A DNA stretch of 64,000 bases from Zeus faber (taxonomy: Eukaryota; Chordata; Actinopteri; Zeiformes; Zeidae), in NCBI GenBank assembly GCA_960531495.1, contig OY482855.1, positions 7,969,026-8,033,025 on the forward strand, read 5' to 3'. Below the pieces are notes generated by a model. The model made no database searches and was not told the DNA's origin. It saw only the letters and a program-made list of their open reading frames with translations. Positions within the stretch are counted from its first letter, which is position 1. Every line of letters starts with the position of its first letter. A program made the position numbers and the translations under genes. Positions 10,705-22,942 of the stretch are shown here, one piece after another.

Positions 10705-11021
10705 AAGAGTGTTACAATTACTTTGTTGCTATTCATACACCATGGCTATTAGGCCTTCTATAGTAGGGGCTATACCCACCTCAGCCTATGGGTTTCATGT
10801 AGTACCGTTTTCGTCATGGTAGTTTAGCATTTTGTTTAATCTGGATTCTTACTGGGTTAGCAAAATGCACCAATGCCTCATCTGTGTTGAATTTCGACCA
10901 TACCTGTTCTGGTGTTATGGCTGCCATTTCTGTCTCCATCTTTATCTGCCTATCTCTATCTGCCTATCTGCTTCCATCTTTGTGTGGATTCCCTCATTTA
11001 TTTCTGCTGTTTCTGGACAAC

Positions 11022-11533
11022 TTACACTTCCTGTAAAACCTCTGTCACGTGTGAATAATGCAAGCTTTTTAGAGACTTTCTGCAACATGACTGTAAAATC
11101 TGTGAATTATCTGGTCCCTCCCATTTTTGTTGTTTTTCCTGGAGCATAATTTCCCCTCGTTGTTTTGCTTCGAATCCCTTATCTATCAATAGAGTAATGT
11201 GGAGTGATTTGTTAGTGTCTCTAAACAAATCTTTTATTGCAGACAATTGATCTGCATCTTGTGCTAACATAGCTGCTCCTTGTGGCCCACTTACTAAGTA
11301 CTGTGATTCTATAGCTGCTTTTTTCCCTACAGCTTTCATTTGCCATTCTTTTTCGAGTTCCGTGTCCTGCTCTGGATCATACATTGGAGTACAATGATAT
11401 CCTCTCCTTGACTCTCTTGCCTGAGGGATTTGAGCTCTGATGTAACTCCCCCATTTTTCATTGTTACATTTACTTTATCTTGAATGTCTCCTATCCAATA
11501 GACCTTAGATGTGTTTGTCTTTGATACTACCAT
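11022..11533 (-). pseudogene. ERV pol, protease-RT linker region (minus-strand copy)
   Basis: Minus-strand frames at 11022-11384 and 11336-11533 lie between the gag nucleocapsid (higher coordinates) and RT (lower coordinates). Position and the string LVSGPQGAAML suggest the N-terminal part of pol. I cannot place a protease active site with confidence. The 11,534-11,950 interval continues the same decayed region without a clear domain. Confidence 0.45.
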
Positions 11534-11951
11534 TTAAGGTACAGTCCCTGCATTTTCAATCAATATGCCTTGGGGCGTGCATAGTATTTGTATCCCTAAT
11601 TTCAAATGCATCTCTTCCTATTTGATTGAGCGGTGTGGGTCTGATACCAAGATGGGTAACATAGCTGCACATCCGTGCAGCTTCAGCATTAGTGGAGCTG
11701 TCAGAGGTATTAACGGCGTTTGTCCCAATAATTTGGCAAATTGTCCTTCCATAGGGAGGTGAAAGGCAAATTTGAACTTACACGGATGTAAGTTGTGCCT
11801 CTATCATTTATTAGCACCTGTATGGCAGCACTTGTAATTGTTACTAGCTGACCCTCCCCCTGTGGGACCCCTCCCACCCAGGGGTTTACTGGTACTTGGG
11901 GGGTCCTTCCCTGGGACTACTGCCACGCTCCTTGCCCTGGGCCTTTCCTTG

Positions 11952-12171
11952 CTACCTAGGGATTAACTGGACACTGTCTACGATTGTGTCCAAGCTGAAA
12001 GCATCCCCAACAGACCCCACTGGGCCTCTTTGTTCTCTTGAAGCCTGATTTTGAGGTGTCCTTTGACCCATCTTTTGATTGTCCGGTTGTGAACCTGGAT
12101 GAGCAAGCAAGGTCATTAGGTTCATCTCGACTGCAGCTGCCATGCTTGTACTTTATTTTTGTCCTTGTCAT
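11952..12171 (-). pseudogene. ERV gag nucleocapsid with CCHC knuckle (minus-strand copy)
   Basis: The minus-strand frame contains CWGCFQLGHNRRQC, an exact C-x2-C-x4-H-x4-C zinc knuckle, preceded by a basic and polar stretch. The knuckle binds genomic RNA in retroviral nucleocapsids. It sits between capsid (12,311-12,904) and pol, the normal gag order. Confidence 0.85.
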
Positions 12172-12310
12172 TCCTTGTTAGTTTCTCCATTTGGAGCTGT
12201 GTCAGTTTTCTCTGAATATCTTTGCCTTGGTCAGCCAGTCTCTGCTCACTCTGACAGTGCTTGTCCACACCATGAATAACATGATCAAAATATTCCTTAC
12301 GGCTTTTAGA

Positions 12311-12904
12311 TTAAGTCAGTCCCACCACATCGTCCAGCTTATTTCTGACTAGCCCTGGCAATGCCTCTAGCATTGAGTTCCTGAAGTGTACAGATATGAT
12401 CGGATCTGTTTCCGGGTCTTTTTCTGTCTTCATCCGCCATCTCTTGACCTGGCTTTGAATGTAAGAGGCGGGGTTCTCTGCCTCTCCCAGCAGTTGTCCC
12501 TTCAATGCTTTCAGATTTTCTCAGGTCGGATACTCCTCCCTCAGTGCTCCCCACAGTTGTTGTCTGTACCCATCAATAGCAGTGCCATCCCAAAGCACTT
12601 CTTGAGTAGCTTCTGCTATACCTAATTTTCTTGATACTCTATTCATGTTGGTCACCCCCGTTACTCTGGCCAACAGCCCTTTCAGGCCTCTCACCGCTAT
12701 TATCTTTCCCATTGTCTGCTTTTCAAATATCTTGATCCACTTACTTGCTCTCTCATTTATGTTGGGTAAGGTCAGTATCAGGCCCCCGAAGTCTTGCATT
12801 CCCCATGGGATATATTGGCCTGTTTCTCCTTTTACTAATATTGGACATTGGGATTGTGCTATAGATCGCGTGAAATATCCTGTATTTGCTTCTTCTCTTT
12901 TCAA
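12311..12904 (-). pseudogene. ERV gag capsid (minus-strand copy)
   Basis: Frames at 12521-12904 and 12311-12505 (minus strand) are consecutive but shifted. The first has a TGYFTRS-like start and a PNINERASKWIKIFE stretch. The second has GEAENPASYIQSQ, similar in place to the C-terminal capsid region of gammaretrovirus-like gag. They form one frameshifted capsid gene between matrix (13,314-13,540) and nucleocapsid. Confidence 0.7.
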
Positions 12905-13313
12905 AGCTTTTTAGCTTTTCCTTCAACTGCTAGACTAATTATGAGCTCCTAGGTTGTCCTGAAGTTCCCTCACCTGAGTCTAGTCAGTTCTTCCTCATAC
13001 TGCGAATCTGGATATAGTTTTCTGGCCATTTTGTTCTTGTACCCTTTGTAAAAGTCCAACGCTGGCTTTTTCTCATGGCTATCCTGTTCTCAACTGTTGA
13101 GTTCTTCTTCTTTATTTTCCATCCACTCTTATCCCATCTTATCTACCTTTCCTTTCACTATTGGGTATTGCCCTTGATTGTATGGTGGCGGTTTCTCCTC
13201 ATTATTCACCTTCCCCTTCTTCGTCTCCTTTCTTTCCATCACCATTTCTCTGATGTTTTCCATGCTCTTTCTCCTCACCTTCTTCCCTGAACATTTTCAA
13301 TACCTGTTGTTCT

Positions 13314-13540
13314 CTATTTTTCTTCTTTACCCTTTTCTCTTTCTTGTCTTGATTGATAGTTTTTTATCAGAACTTCCATCTCCTCACACAACATTACATA
13401 ATATGTTCCTTCATTTGGCCATTTAGTGGCTAGCTTTGCTGTGCGTTTAGCCCACTTCTCTGATCTCTTCTGAATTTCTTCCTTATTCAATAGGAACCTC
13501 ATTCCCAGCATCTATATTGGTGTGTCCTTAATTTTACTGC
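13314..13540 (-). pseudogene. ERV gag matrix N-terminus (minus-strand copy)
   Basis: The minus-strand frame includes RSEKWAKRT and KWPNEGT. The plus-strand ERV carries a clearly related segment at 25,977-26,130 (SEKWAKRT, KWPKEGT), so both loci are copies of one ERV family. This is the 5' end of gag. The start codon is not clear in this copy. Confidence 0.7.
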
Positions 13541-15300
13541 TCAACTATAATATCAAACACTATTTTCTACAATGGAAACATTCAAACTCCAACAAGTTAT
13601 ACAAATTCTAATTATTTTACACAAGATAACAATAACAATTTATTATTTTTGCAATTACTCCACCTATCCAGCCCTCCGTCCCTGACGGGGACGGAGCGGG
13701 ATATGTGGTTCCAACCCAACCTCACACTATTCAACTCTGTCCAGTCCTTTTTCCACGACCAGAGAATGAGATTTTCAATATTTTCTTATCTATTTTTATT
13801 GTTTTTAATTCGCCTGTATATAAAATGTCGTTTATAAATTCATTGATTTGCTTTTAGTTTATTTAATTTTAAATGCGATTGTGTCCCGATATACTGTAGC
13901 TCACTCTGTGAAGATCTGACACTCCAGCAAAGGTCGCCCAGTATCACCCCCTGCTCGAGATCAGCTGCCCACTGCACCAAGTGACTCCAGATGCCTTTCT
14001 CAAAGGATGAGACTCAAAAATGAGGTTTTACGAGCCCACGTTGCTGATTTCTCAAATTGTAATCCCCGGTCTAGCTTGCCACGGTGACACCCGGGTTCTA
14101 GACGGATAGAACTCAAAATGAGATCAGTTCTGGACTTGAGAACCAGCCTAATCCAAAACAGCAAGCATCTGAGATTCGTCATGGGAATTTATCAGAACCA
14201 CATACACTTGGAGAGTTATTTGAGAACATTTAACTAATTATTCTTGATCATCACAATGTCATACCTGGATTTTATCCTTACTATTCAGCAAATATTTGCC
14301 CTAATATACCCTTATGTATTTTTATTTAACCTAAAAGTTAATTCTTTATTCCTTATATTTTTAAAATTTTTCCAGTGTTCTGTTTTTCTCTCTGTTCTCC
14401 CTCTCTCCTGCTCCACTTCTGACCTCTAGATCACCTCTTGTTCTCGACCAAGCTCCTCAGGGAATTGTCCTCTAGGCCCACTGTCACACACTCAACTCTT
14501 TAATTCTTTACAGACCTTTGCAGCAGTAGTCCCTAGGAGATCGTGCTCACCAACACACACACCAACACAATTAAATTTCCAGTCTGCAGACAAACTGTGG
14601 ACACACACACTATTTTATCAGAATCCCTAGTATTTAGACAATATATCATAAACAGTTACTTTTAAGGGTCTTATTATGGAGATATTCTATTGGGGACGGT
14701 TTTACACAATGTCCCTTGGATGCAGAATCATAAGGATCAAGACTCAAATCTGATTCTTTTCAATGCATATATTTCTGCCACAAGGGCTCATACAATTTTA
14801 GCAGGCGCTGGGGGAATAGGCATGTCAGCCTCTTTTTGTCCCTTTATAAAATGTATCTCCATTATTGACCCAAGTTCTAATCTATTTTAATCACAATATT
14901 TCTTACTACTTAACACAAACTATACTTCACACAGTAATTATAAACAGTAAGTTCATGCTTTATAATTCTGCAAACAGTTAGATCAAACACAATTTCACAA
15001 ACAGCTTTGAACAAACGTCGACACAAGCACTCACTCTGCAGCGGCAACACACACCCTGACACACACACACTTATACACACACACAGTCACCCACACACAC
15101 AAAGATTCACCCAGACAAACACCGAGTCACAGGGAAACCTCCTCCTTTTTTTTCTTACTACCTTTCCTCACCAGCCAAATACAGTTTCTATTATTTTATA
15201 CTCCACCCGTTCAGTCCTTAGCAAGCATTTTCTTGCTAAACGGTATCCACAGAGTTTGGTTCTACCCAGGCAGACCCTCTAGAAGTACAATTTCTTGAGG
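13541..15300 (-). mobile_element. Probable ERV leader/LTR region (minus-strand copy)
   Basis: Non-coding stretch upstream of gag in the minus sense. On the minus strand near 15,190-15,215 it has a TATA-like ggagtataaaataat, then aactgtatttggctggtgag. Both resemble the plus-strand copy at 25,295-25,410. A GT-rich tract at about 15,040-15,110 parallels one at 25,790-25,890. I cannot define the LTR borders. The interval 13,541-14,900 shows no other feature. Confidence 0.5.
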
Positions 15301-15489
15301 CCCTATCGCAGAACCTATCAGTCTATCCAAGCAGAGCCTTATAAGACTTCTCTCCTTAAGGCGGAATCATAGACTTCAGTATTCATCTGACCAAGCAGTC
15401 CCTCTCTATTAGAGGTGGTATCTCAGAACAAAAATGACCTTCTGACAAGCAGAATTCTAACAAGACTTATCTCCTGAAAACAGTATCTT

Positions 15490-17360
15490 AGAAGTTCAAC
15501 TTACTCTCACAATTCACGATTCCCAATATGGACCCAACCCTCACCTCCAGCTATAGACCCATAGCCTAATTAATTGCTATTTAAAGATAAATAGTCAAAC
15601 ACTAACCAACAAAATTCAAAAGAAATTAAATTCATAATTCACTCAGACCAAACAAGCTTTGTCAAGGGCAGACACTCATCCAGCAATATGCGTTGTTTAT
15701 TCAGTCTGATCAGCTTTTCTCAAGGTAACAATTTCAATACTGTTAAATCCTCTTTAGATGGGAGCAAAATATCTCATATCGCATATCTCTTTTCATCCTG
15801 TACACCTCTCTATCTGCTTCTGTCATCACCAATGGTTACACTTCACAGCATTTCACTCTACAACGCGGCACAAGACAAGGATGTCCGTTCTCCCTTTTAC
15901 TATTCGCCATCTTTATTGAACCCCTCACGGCAGCCATCAAAACAGTAATATTGTTGGCATACAAACAAGAAGCTTGGTTTGAATGCAGATGATATTTTGT
16001 TGAACTGATGGAACCCAATATCATCCCTACCGGAGGTGTTCAATCTTGTTTCTAAATTCTCAGTTATCTAAGACTATTCAATGAATTAGACTAAAACCAC
16101 AGTCTTACCACTCAGTGGGAAGGGCTGGACTGCTTTAGATGAGCTGTTGATGGAACAACCTACCCAACTTACTAATTGGTAGGATAGCAGCAGTGAAAAT
16201 TAATATAGAACCAAAGATAAACTATATATTTTCAATGACCCCAGTCCAACCAACAGTACATTGGTTTAATACTCTAGACTCTATAATCAATAGATTATAT
16301 TGGAAATACAAGAAACCAAGAATTAAACTAGCAACACTACATAAAAAAACAAAGACTGTGCAGGCCTAGCAACCCCAAACTTCAGATACTACTATCTAGC
16401 GAGCCATCTTCAATTTATAATTAAATGGTTACAACCAGAGCAACAACTGGGCCATGGGTGTTAAAACAATGAACAAACAGAATGCCAGGAATTATCAGTA
16501 TCTGTTCTCCCATTCCTCCTGAATCAATAAGGAAACATAACTGCTTTAAAAACACATTCATCTAAAAGACTCAGTGGTCACACTCTCCAAACAAATTCAC
16601 CCCAATCTGGCACAACCCCGAATTCCTGGTTAAAAACAGACCAATAATCTTCAGGTCTTGGAATTACTCAAGGAAATATTCATCTGGAACACTTTTTTGA
16701 AAACAATTTGCTTATATCCTTCCCAACCTTAACCCAAAGGTATAATATAGGTGGCCACAGCTTCCTTCAATTCCTTCAACTACAGCAGTCTCTAAAAGTT
16801 AAAATCAAATTGACAAACAACATCTTACAACCACCTCCATTGATTGAACCTCTTACTCATATCGGGAATTAAAAAAAATCCCTTTTCCAGAGTATACAAA
16901 CTTTTATTAAATATAGACATTTTATCTTTACCTACCATAGAATGGGAAAGAGACCTTGCTGTTTCCATCAATATTAACCTGTGGAAGCTTATTTGCAACA
17001 ACTTTTTTCTATGACCGGCAATTCCAAAATGCAACTCCTCCAATATAAGAATTCTGCACAGAGCTCATATCACCCAACACAAAATGTTAAAAATGGGTTT
17101 TGTGGATCCAGATGTTTGCTTTCACTGTTCCCTTTATAACAGATGACTACTTTCATGCCATCTGGCTCTGCCCACCTATCCTAACATTCTGGACCAACAT
17201 GACCAAGAAGCTATCAACCTTTCTGGGTCACAGCATTCCAGTCTCCCTCACTGTTTGTCTCTTTGGTGACCTCTCCTGAGTTGACCCACCACTTAAACAA
17301 CACCAACTAATTTTCATCGCCTTAACAATTTCCAAGAAAATAATATTACTCAATTGAAAA
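15490..17360 (+). pseudogene. L1-like LINE ORF2, C-terminal half, 5'-truncated
   Basis: Plus-strand remnant with many stops. Near 15,550-15,680 it reads SYRPIALIN-like and FVKGRHSSSNM motifs. At 15,860-15,930 it reads RGTRQGCPLSPLLFAIFIEPL, the L1 RT block. Around 15,985-16,000 an ADDIL-type catalytic segment is visible. The rest follows the L1 C-terminal order, ending with a cysteine-rich part near 17,100-17,270 (FHCS, then LCPP). The 5' portion (ORF1, endonuclease) is missing, typical of L1 truncation during insertion. Confidence 0.8.
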
Positions 17361-18545
17361 AACAGAGATGTGGGGGTGCTGTGTTCTGTGGTCCGCATGC
17401 TCGGCGGTCGGGGGCTGAACAGGGGCCTGATGGGGGCGCGGAGCTGCCCGGCGGAGGCGCATGGAAGGCCGCTCAAGGCCCATGGATGTTCACTGTAGGT
17501 TGAATGCCACCAGGTACGGGAGCGTGCTATGGCACGGTCAGGTCCAGGGGGGTGTCTGCTTCGCCGCTCCCCTGCCTGCTGCGCCCCTGCGCTGATCTGG
17601 TTGTGCGTCGCCTATCTCTCCCAGTGCCAAAATACATGCTCATTACATACAGCACACAATAGGCCTAGGCCTTGCGGGACAGGTAGGGTGTGAGCTATGT
17701 GGGTGGGGATGTGGTGGCCGTCAAGGCCTGATCGCACCCATATTAGCTTAGATCTCATACATTTGCACACCAATCCTACATAAGCACACATTGAGCATTG
17801 GGGTTTTCCAGCGTGGCAGGTCGCTGGTGGGTCGGTGAAGGGGCGTGATTGGCAGGGGGGGCGGCCGAATGGGCCCCCTGCTGGCTGGGCTGGAGTCCTG
17901 GTGCCCTGCGCCTGGTGAATTATGGTGTGCTGCAACCTTGCAGGACTGCGGACTTGCTGTTGTGGGTTGGGGTGCAGGTGGCAGCTGTCGGTCTTTGTTT
18001 CCGCTGCGCAGCTTCTCTTTGGTGGGTGCCCCGGGTGCCCAGGGTGGTGGAGGGCCCATATATCTGGCGGCCTGCTGGCATCGGTGGGGGGGTGTAACAT
18101 CTGGATGCGCTGCACTCAGCACACTCGGCTACGTGGAAGGGCACTCGGCGCTCGAAGCCGGGCCGGGAGTCTGGTCAGCTGTGGTGGGGTGGGCCTTGCA
18201 TGGGACGGCATGGGGGTCCCTCTGACACGCCTGGGGGGCAGGCAGTCCAGGCAGGGTGTCTGTCGGCGCAGGACCTGGCCTGTGGTCCGTGCCTGGCCGG
18301 GGTTCTGCACCTACTCTTGTGCCTGCACTTGGGGGTGGGTTGTATGTGTGCTCCTTGGGACTGGTTTATGCCCCTTGGGGCCAGGCATGGGGGTTGCTCC
18401 CCAGGATTCCGGGGACCCAGGGCTCTTCCGTGGCTGCAGGGCAGGATGCTCAGGGCTTTCCTGCAGCCATGGTGTGTTTATGCGGCTGCGGAGCTAGGAG
18501 CCTGCTTCGGGGCCCTTTCCACTGCTTGGAGGTGCCACAACATAA
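17361..18545 (+). mobile_element. GC-rich L1-type 3' UTR
   Basis: About 1.2 kb of G-rich, C-poor plus-strand sequence directly after the L1 ORF2 remnant. The many overlapping frames on both strands (to 191 codons) are composition artefacts and show no domain. Fish L1 elements commonly have such G-rich 3' UTRs. It ends where the next LINE tail begins (18,551). Confidence 0.6.
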
Positions 18546-18726
18546 TACTGAACTTATACATTTACATTTACATTTACATTTAGTCATTTAGCAGACGCTT
18601 TTATCGATGCTTTTAAAGCGACTTACAAGGGAGAATAACATTCAAGCTACATTGCGACAGAGATTAGTGTAACAACAACATTAGTGTAACAATAAATACT
18701 GCTAGGTAGTGCTAAGTAATTGTAGG

Positions 18727-19473
18727 TTACGACAGGAGGTACTCACTGAAGGGCTGGGTCTTCAAGTGCTTCTTAAAGACAGAGAGGGAGGTCCCTGCTC
18801 TGGTCACTTTTGGCAGCTCGTTCCACCAACGTGGAACTACAAATGAGAATATCCTGGATTGCCGTGGCTGTATGGCCGGCAGAGCCAGGCGACGCTCATT
18901 TGACGAGCGCAGCATCCGGGGGGTAACATGTGCTCTTACAAGAGCATTTAAGTAGGTGGGAGCATTCCCAGCAATCACTCTGTAGGCCAGCATAAGAGAC
19001 TTGAACTTGATGCGAGCGGCTACAGGTAACCAGTGGAGCTCGATGAGCAGCGGAGTGACATGTGCCCTCTTTGGCTGGTTGAACACCAGTCGTGCCGCCG
19101 CATTCTGTATCATCTGTAGTGGCTTCACCGCACAGGCCGGCAAGCCTGTTAAGAGAGCGTTGCAGTAGTCGAGACGGGATATCACCAAGGTTTGTACCAG
19201 CAGTTGAGTGGCATATTGGGTCAGGTACGGCCTGACTTTTCGGATGTTGAGTAGTGCGAAGCGGCAGGACCGGGAGACGGCGGCAACATGGTCCGAGAAT
19301 GTCAGTTGGTCATCAATAATGACACCAAGATTCCTTGCAGCCTTGGTAGGAACAAGAGATAGAGAGTCGATTTTAATATCAATGTTGTGATAAATACCTT
19401 GTTTGGCCGGGAAGACCAGCAGTTCCGTTTTCGCCAGATTTAGTTGATGCTGATAATCCTTATGAAAAGCCAT
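18727..19473 (-). pseudogene. L2-type RT C-terminal part (248 codons open)
   Basis: Long uninterrupted minus-strand frame. It has NLAKTELLVF, ARNLGVIIDDQLTFSDH, SRLDYCNALLTGLP and IQNAAARLVFNQ, the thumb and C-terminal signature of L2/CR1 reverse transcriptases. It ends in a natural stop near 18,727. The upstream frame at 19,460-20,254 should be continuous with it, but a deletion at the junction removed the catalytic YADD box, so the enzyme is dead. Confidence 0.9.
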
Positions 19474-20254
19474 GTGAGCGGACGATCAGGCCCAGTGAGG
19501 TGGTGTATAGGGCAAAGAGGAGGGGTCCTAGCACCGAGCCTTGGGGCACCCCTGTGGTGAGGTTGTGAGGCACAGACAGCTGGCCTTGCCATGTCACACT
19601 GAACGAGCGCTCAGTAAGGTAAGATTCCAACCAGGAAAGTGCACTGCCCATTATGCCCATACTTGAGAGTATGGATAGGAGTATGCTATGATTGACAGTG
19701 TCAAAAGCAGCTGATAAGTCTAGCAGAATGAGAACCGAGGATTTGGCAGCAGCTCTAGCAGTTTTTAAGGCCTCTGTCACAGACAACAGGGCTGTTTCGG
19801 TGGAGTGACCACTTTTGAAGCCAGATTGAAGTGTATCGAGAAGGTTGTTTCTTGACAGGTATTCTGTAACCTGTCTAGAGATCGCCCTCTCTAAGGTTTT
19901 GGAAAGGAATGGGAGGAGAGAGACCGGCTGATAGTTTTCTACTTGATTGGGATCGGGTGAGGGTTTTTTGAGCAGTGGTACGACCCGAGCCGCTTTGAAA
20001 GCGGAAGGGAAAGTGCCGGAAGTTAGGGAAGAATTAATCATATGTGGGATTGCCGGGGTGATAGTCGGTGATATGGCTTGAAGGAGGATAGATGGGATCG
20101 GATCTAGCGGACAGGTAGTAGGACGGCTACATGTTAGAAGTTTAGATACCTCACTTTCAGCGAGGGGGGTGAAACCAGGGAACGATGAGCCTAGGGCTGG
20201 AGAAGACAGGTTGTGAGTAAGTTGTTTAGTGAATTGGCTGCTGATGGCTGCCAC
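19460..20254 (-). pseudogene. L2-type RT N-terminal/palm part (264 codons open)
   Basis: Minus-strand frame with RVVPLLKKPSPDPN, PVSLLPFLSKTLERAI, LQSGFKSGHSTETALL, LDLSAAFDTVNH and GVPQGSVLGPLLFALY. These are RT motifs 1 to 4 in the expected order. The frame ends at SHGFS followed by a stop, exactly before the position where the catalytic YADD motif should come. Confidence 0.92.
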
Positions 20255-20637
20255 TTTGTTAGTATAAAAGGAGGCAGGGCAGTCAGCAGTGAGGTTAGTA
20301 GCTGGGGGAGGTGGTGGAGGGTAAAGCAGAGACTTGAAGGTGGCGAATAACTTACGTGTGTCTGTGGCACCGTTGATCCTATCGTTGAAGAAGGCCTTCT
20401 TAGCAGCAGTGATGCTGGAAGAGAAGGAGGACAGCAGTGTCTGGTAGCTTGCAAGATCCTCAATTGTTTTGTATTTTCGCCATTTCCTCTCGGCTGCTCT
20501 GAGGTCAGTGCGCGTTGTCCGGAGGCGACCACATAGGCTTTCACCGGAGCAGTAACCAAGACGGCGTGATATTCAAAGGAGGCAAAGTTATACACCAGAA
20601 CTAATGAGGATAATTCCTGTACACTCACCGGAGGACA

Positions 20638-20638
<1 letters not shown>

Positions 20639-20670
<32 letters not shown>
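20639..20670. repeat. AC dinucleotide microsatellite
   Basis: (CA)16 at the 5' edge of the L2-type LINE. The following 20,671-21,310 contains no feature I can support. Confidence 0.97.
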
Positions 20671-20671
<1 letters not shown>

Positions 20672-21358
20672 CTGCTTTGAACACACCCTCCACCTCCTGG
20701 TTGCATTCCTCTCCTTTCCTCCCTCATTTACTGCCATAACTATGACAGGAAGAGGCCACGTGCCTAATTGCTATTCCAGTTTTCCTGGTTCAGATTAAAT
20801 CTTTTTTTTCAATACATGTTGTCGTCTGATGTTTATGTTTTGCTGTGTACTTATTGCTTGGTTCTATGTTTAATTGGCTCAACAGTGGTGATTCTCCCTG
20901 TCTTGGTGGCGGCTTGGTGGTGCTTAATATAATATTCTGGTGAATTAATAAAGAGTTGCATTGCAGGTTGAGAAGTTGACTTCCAATTGCAGAGTAACTC
21001 TGTCCTAGATGCAATTGCATACAAATAGTAACAAATAAAAAAAAAAACCTCTTGAATTTTGAATGTGTGTTGTATGCTTAGCATGCTGACAGCACAGGCT
21101 TAAAAAACGAAATAAATTAAAAAAATGAAGAGTAGGGTGAAAAAAAGTAACTGTTACCCTGGAATTCCAGTAGGAATAACAACTGCATGAAAACAATAGT
21201 TTTTCAATTAAAATATACTTCCTTTGTGTTGATTCTACATGAATTCTGTGTTTTTACATTTGAATATCCATTACTGTAATACAAGCTTCAGTCTCTAGAA
21301 GCAAAAAATTTAATACAATTTTAAAAAGCGATTACTCGCGATTAATCACAGCAAATTG

Positions 21359-21872
21359 TGTCACGACCGGGGCTAGGAGGGACCCAAACGCACGACACAG
21401 AGAGACGGGAGGCAAATGAAGGATGTTTATTAGCCAACACAGTGGAGCTGGTCGGGGGGACCCAGTCAGGTAGGGATGGAGCAGGGCTGGGCAGGGATGA
21501 TGATGACCGGGAGGAGGGGTCCAGGATCCGGGTGGAGAGACAGGGAACCGGGCTGGATGGAGAGGGACAGACAGACTGGGTCGACGAGAGGTGACAAGCA
21601 GGTTAGGGGAAGACGAAACGAAGGCACATAAACTAGGGACTTGAAACAAGCACTAGGAGCTAGGAACTTGGAACTAGGAATGGAGCTAGTAGCTGTACAA
21701 CTCGGGTAAGCTAGTTGACGGTCTGGCAATGAGTGACTGGGAAGCTGGACAATAAATACTGTGTGGAGTGATGCAGGTAATTGAGCCCAGGCGTGTGCAA
21801 TTGGGTCAAGGGGGGAGCTGCAGATGGGGCAAGAGCGGCCTCTAGTGGTGCTGGGAGGCCGTGGGCCTAACA
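21359..21872 (+). mobile_element. Solo LTR with 6-bp target duplication
   Basis: A 514-bp insertion starting TGTCACGACC and ending GGGCCTAACA (TG...CA). It is flanked by aaattg at 21,353-21,358 and 21,873-21,878. A polyadenylation signal aataaa lies at 21,751-21,756. Removing it restores a repeat in the flanks (gcgattaatc... aaattgtgcgattag...). No retroviral genes accompany it. Orientation is inferred from the aataaa. Confidence 0.75.
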
Positions 21873-22276
21873 AAATTGTGCGATTAGTTTATTTTTTTTA
21901 ATCGATAGACAGCCCTAATAAACATAAAAATTAAAGATTAAATACCAAGAGGGGAAGCGACAACTGAGCCAAGTAAAATGTTTAACTGTCATTTAGAAAA
22001 CAATAATAATTACTGTTTTAAAAGTTGATTATTTTTTGTATATCAAGCACTTGGACAGAATTTGAGAAAATAAGTCAGGAAATGAATAAAAAAAACTAGG
22101 ACCTACAGAGGAACTACAATATCAAACAATTTAGTTTGATATTGTAGTAAACCAAATAGATTGGATTTTGATTTATCCACGTTGAGTTTTGGGTCATCAA
22201 TGTTTGTGAGTATGTAATAGTCTAGTATTATTTTTTTTACATCAAATTTGATACTTAATTAATGAAATATTGAATG

Positions 22277-22280
<4 letters not shown>

Positions 22281-22322
<42 letters not shown>
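22281..22322. repeat. TA dinucleotide microsatellite
   Basis: About 21 TA units in AT-rich DNA. The flanking 21,880-22,385 has a small perfect inverted repeat (22,113-22,127 with 22,134-22,148) but no gene. Confidence 0.97.
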
Positions 22323-22325
<3 letters not shown>

Positions 22326-22429
22326 TATCCAGTTATATATTAACATTTTAAAATCACTTAAATGACTGTAACCTAAATCCTGCTGTCACCCAATGTCGAA
22401 GATTTAGCCCCCTCCAGAACCAAGCAGAT

Positions 22430-22701
22430 GTGTACAAACAAAACTTTTGGATCCATCACAGGGCATTCAAATCCTCAGATGGCCACAACACTGAGCCCCA
22501 CATACCTAAGAGGGCTCCTCAAGGGAACCTCCCTTCAGCAATGTCAAAATGAACTGATTAATTGTGCAAAACGCCTCTCTGCCCTCCACCTACACTGTAG
22601 CCATCTTCCAAAAGGTCAAACCAATGGTGATCCCAGACAATGAACCAGTGCACGCCTGATCATCACTTCAGACCGGCGACTGGGTGTACCTGAACGTACA
22701 C
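22430..22701 (+). pseudogene. Retroviral integrase C-terminal remnant, left part
   Basis: Plus-strand sequence near 22,665-22,695 reads GDWVYLN, the SH3-like C-terminal domain of retroviral integrase. The same domain continues in frame after the short LTR element, at 23,874. The upstream frame at 22,428-22,643 is a decayed part of the same integrase. The integrase joined viral DNA to the host chromosome. It is broken here by the insertion at 22,702 and by stops. Confidence 0.7.
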
Positions 22702-22942
22702 TGTGGTGGATGGAGTGGCTTACGTAGCCAGACTTGATGCTCATTGGTTGGGCTAACAAGCCAGATTTAAAAACCCTGTCCACACACTCAGTCAGGCTGG
22801 GAGCCCTGTGACATGTTCCATCTGTTCCTGGCTAATTCCACCTAGCCTCATCTCTACAATAAACTAGTGTTATCAACCCCTCGTCGTCTGTGTCTCTGTG
22901 CTGGGGGGCCTTCAACATGCCACTTGGTTGGCAAATCTGACA
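22702..22942 (+). repeat. Left LTR of the short LTR element
   Basis: 241 bp, TG...CA, with aataaa near 22,858-22,863. It aligns along its whole length with the right LTR, including the shared tctacaataaact and gtcgtctgtgt blocks. Confidence 0.9.

Larger units (their letters stand above)
18551..20640 (-). mobile_element. L2-type LINE, well preserved but 5'-truncated
   Basis: Minus-strand element whose 3' end is the short tandem repeat ttacat (18,555-18,583), followed by the conserved tail 'tagtcatttagcagacgctttt'. RT coding sequence fills 18,727-20,254, and a linker runs up to about 20,630, where an AC repeat starts. Coding parts are far less decayed than those of other LINEs here, suggesting a younger insertion. 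The 5' portion (endonuclease) is missing. Confidence 0.85.

Noticed and set aside
17612-18591. Overlapping long frames on both strands
   Set aside because: G-rich L1-type 3' UTR depleted in stops by composition; none has a recognisable motif or consistent codon use.
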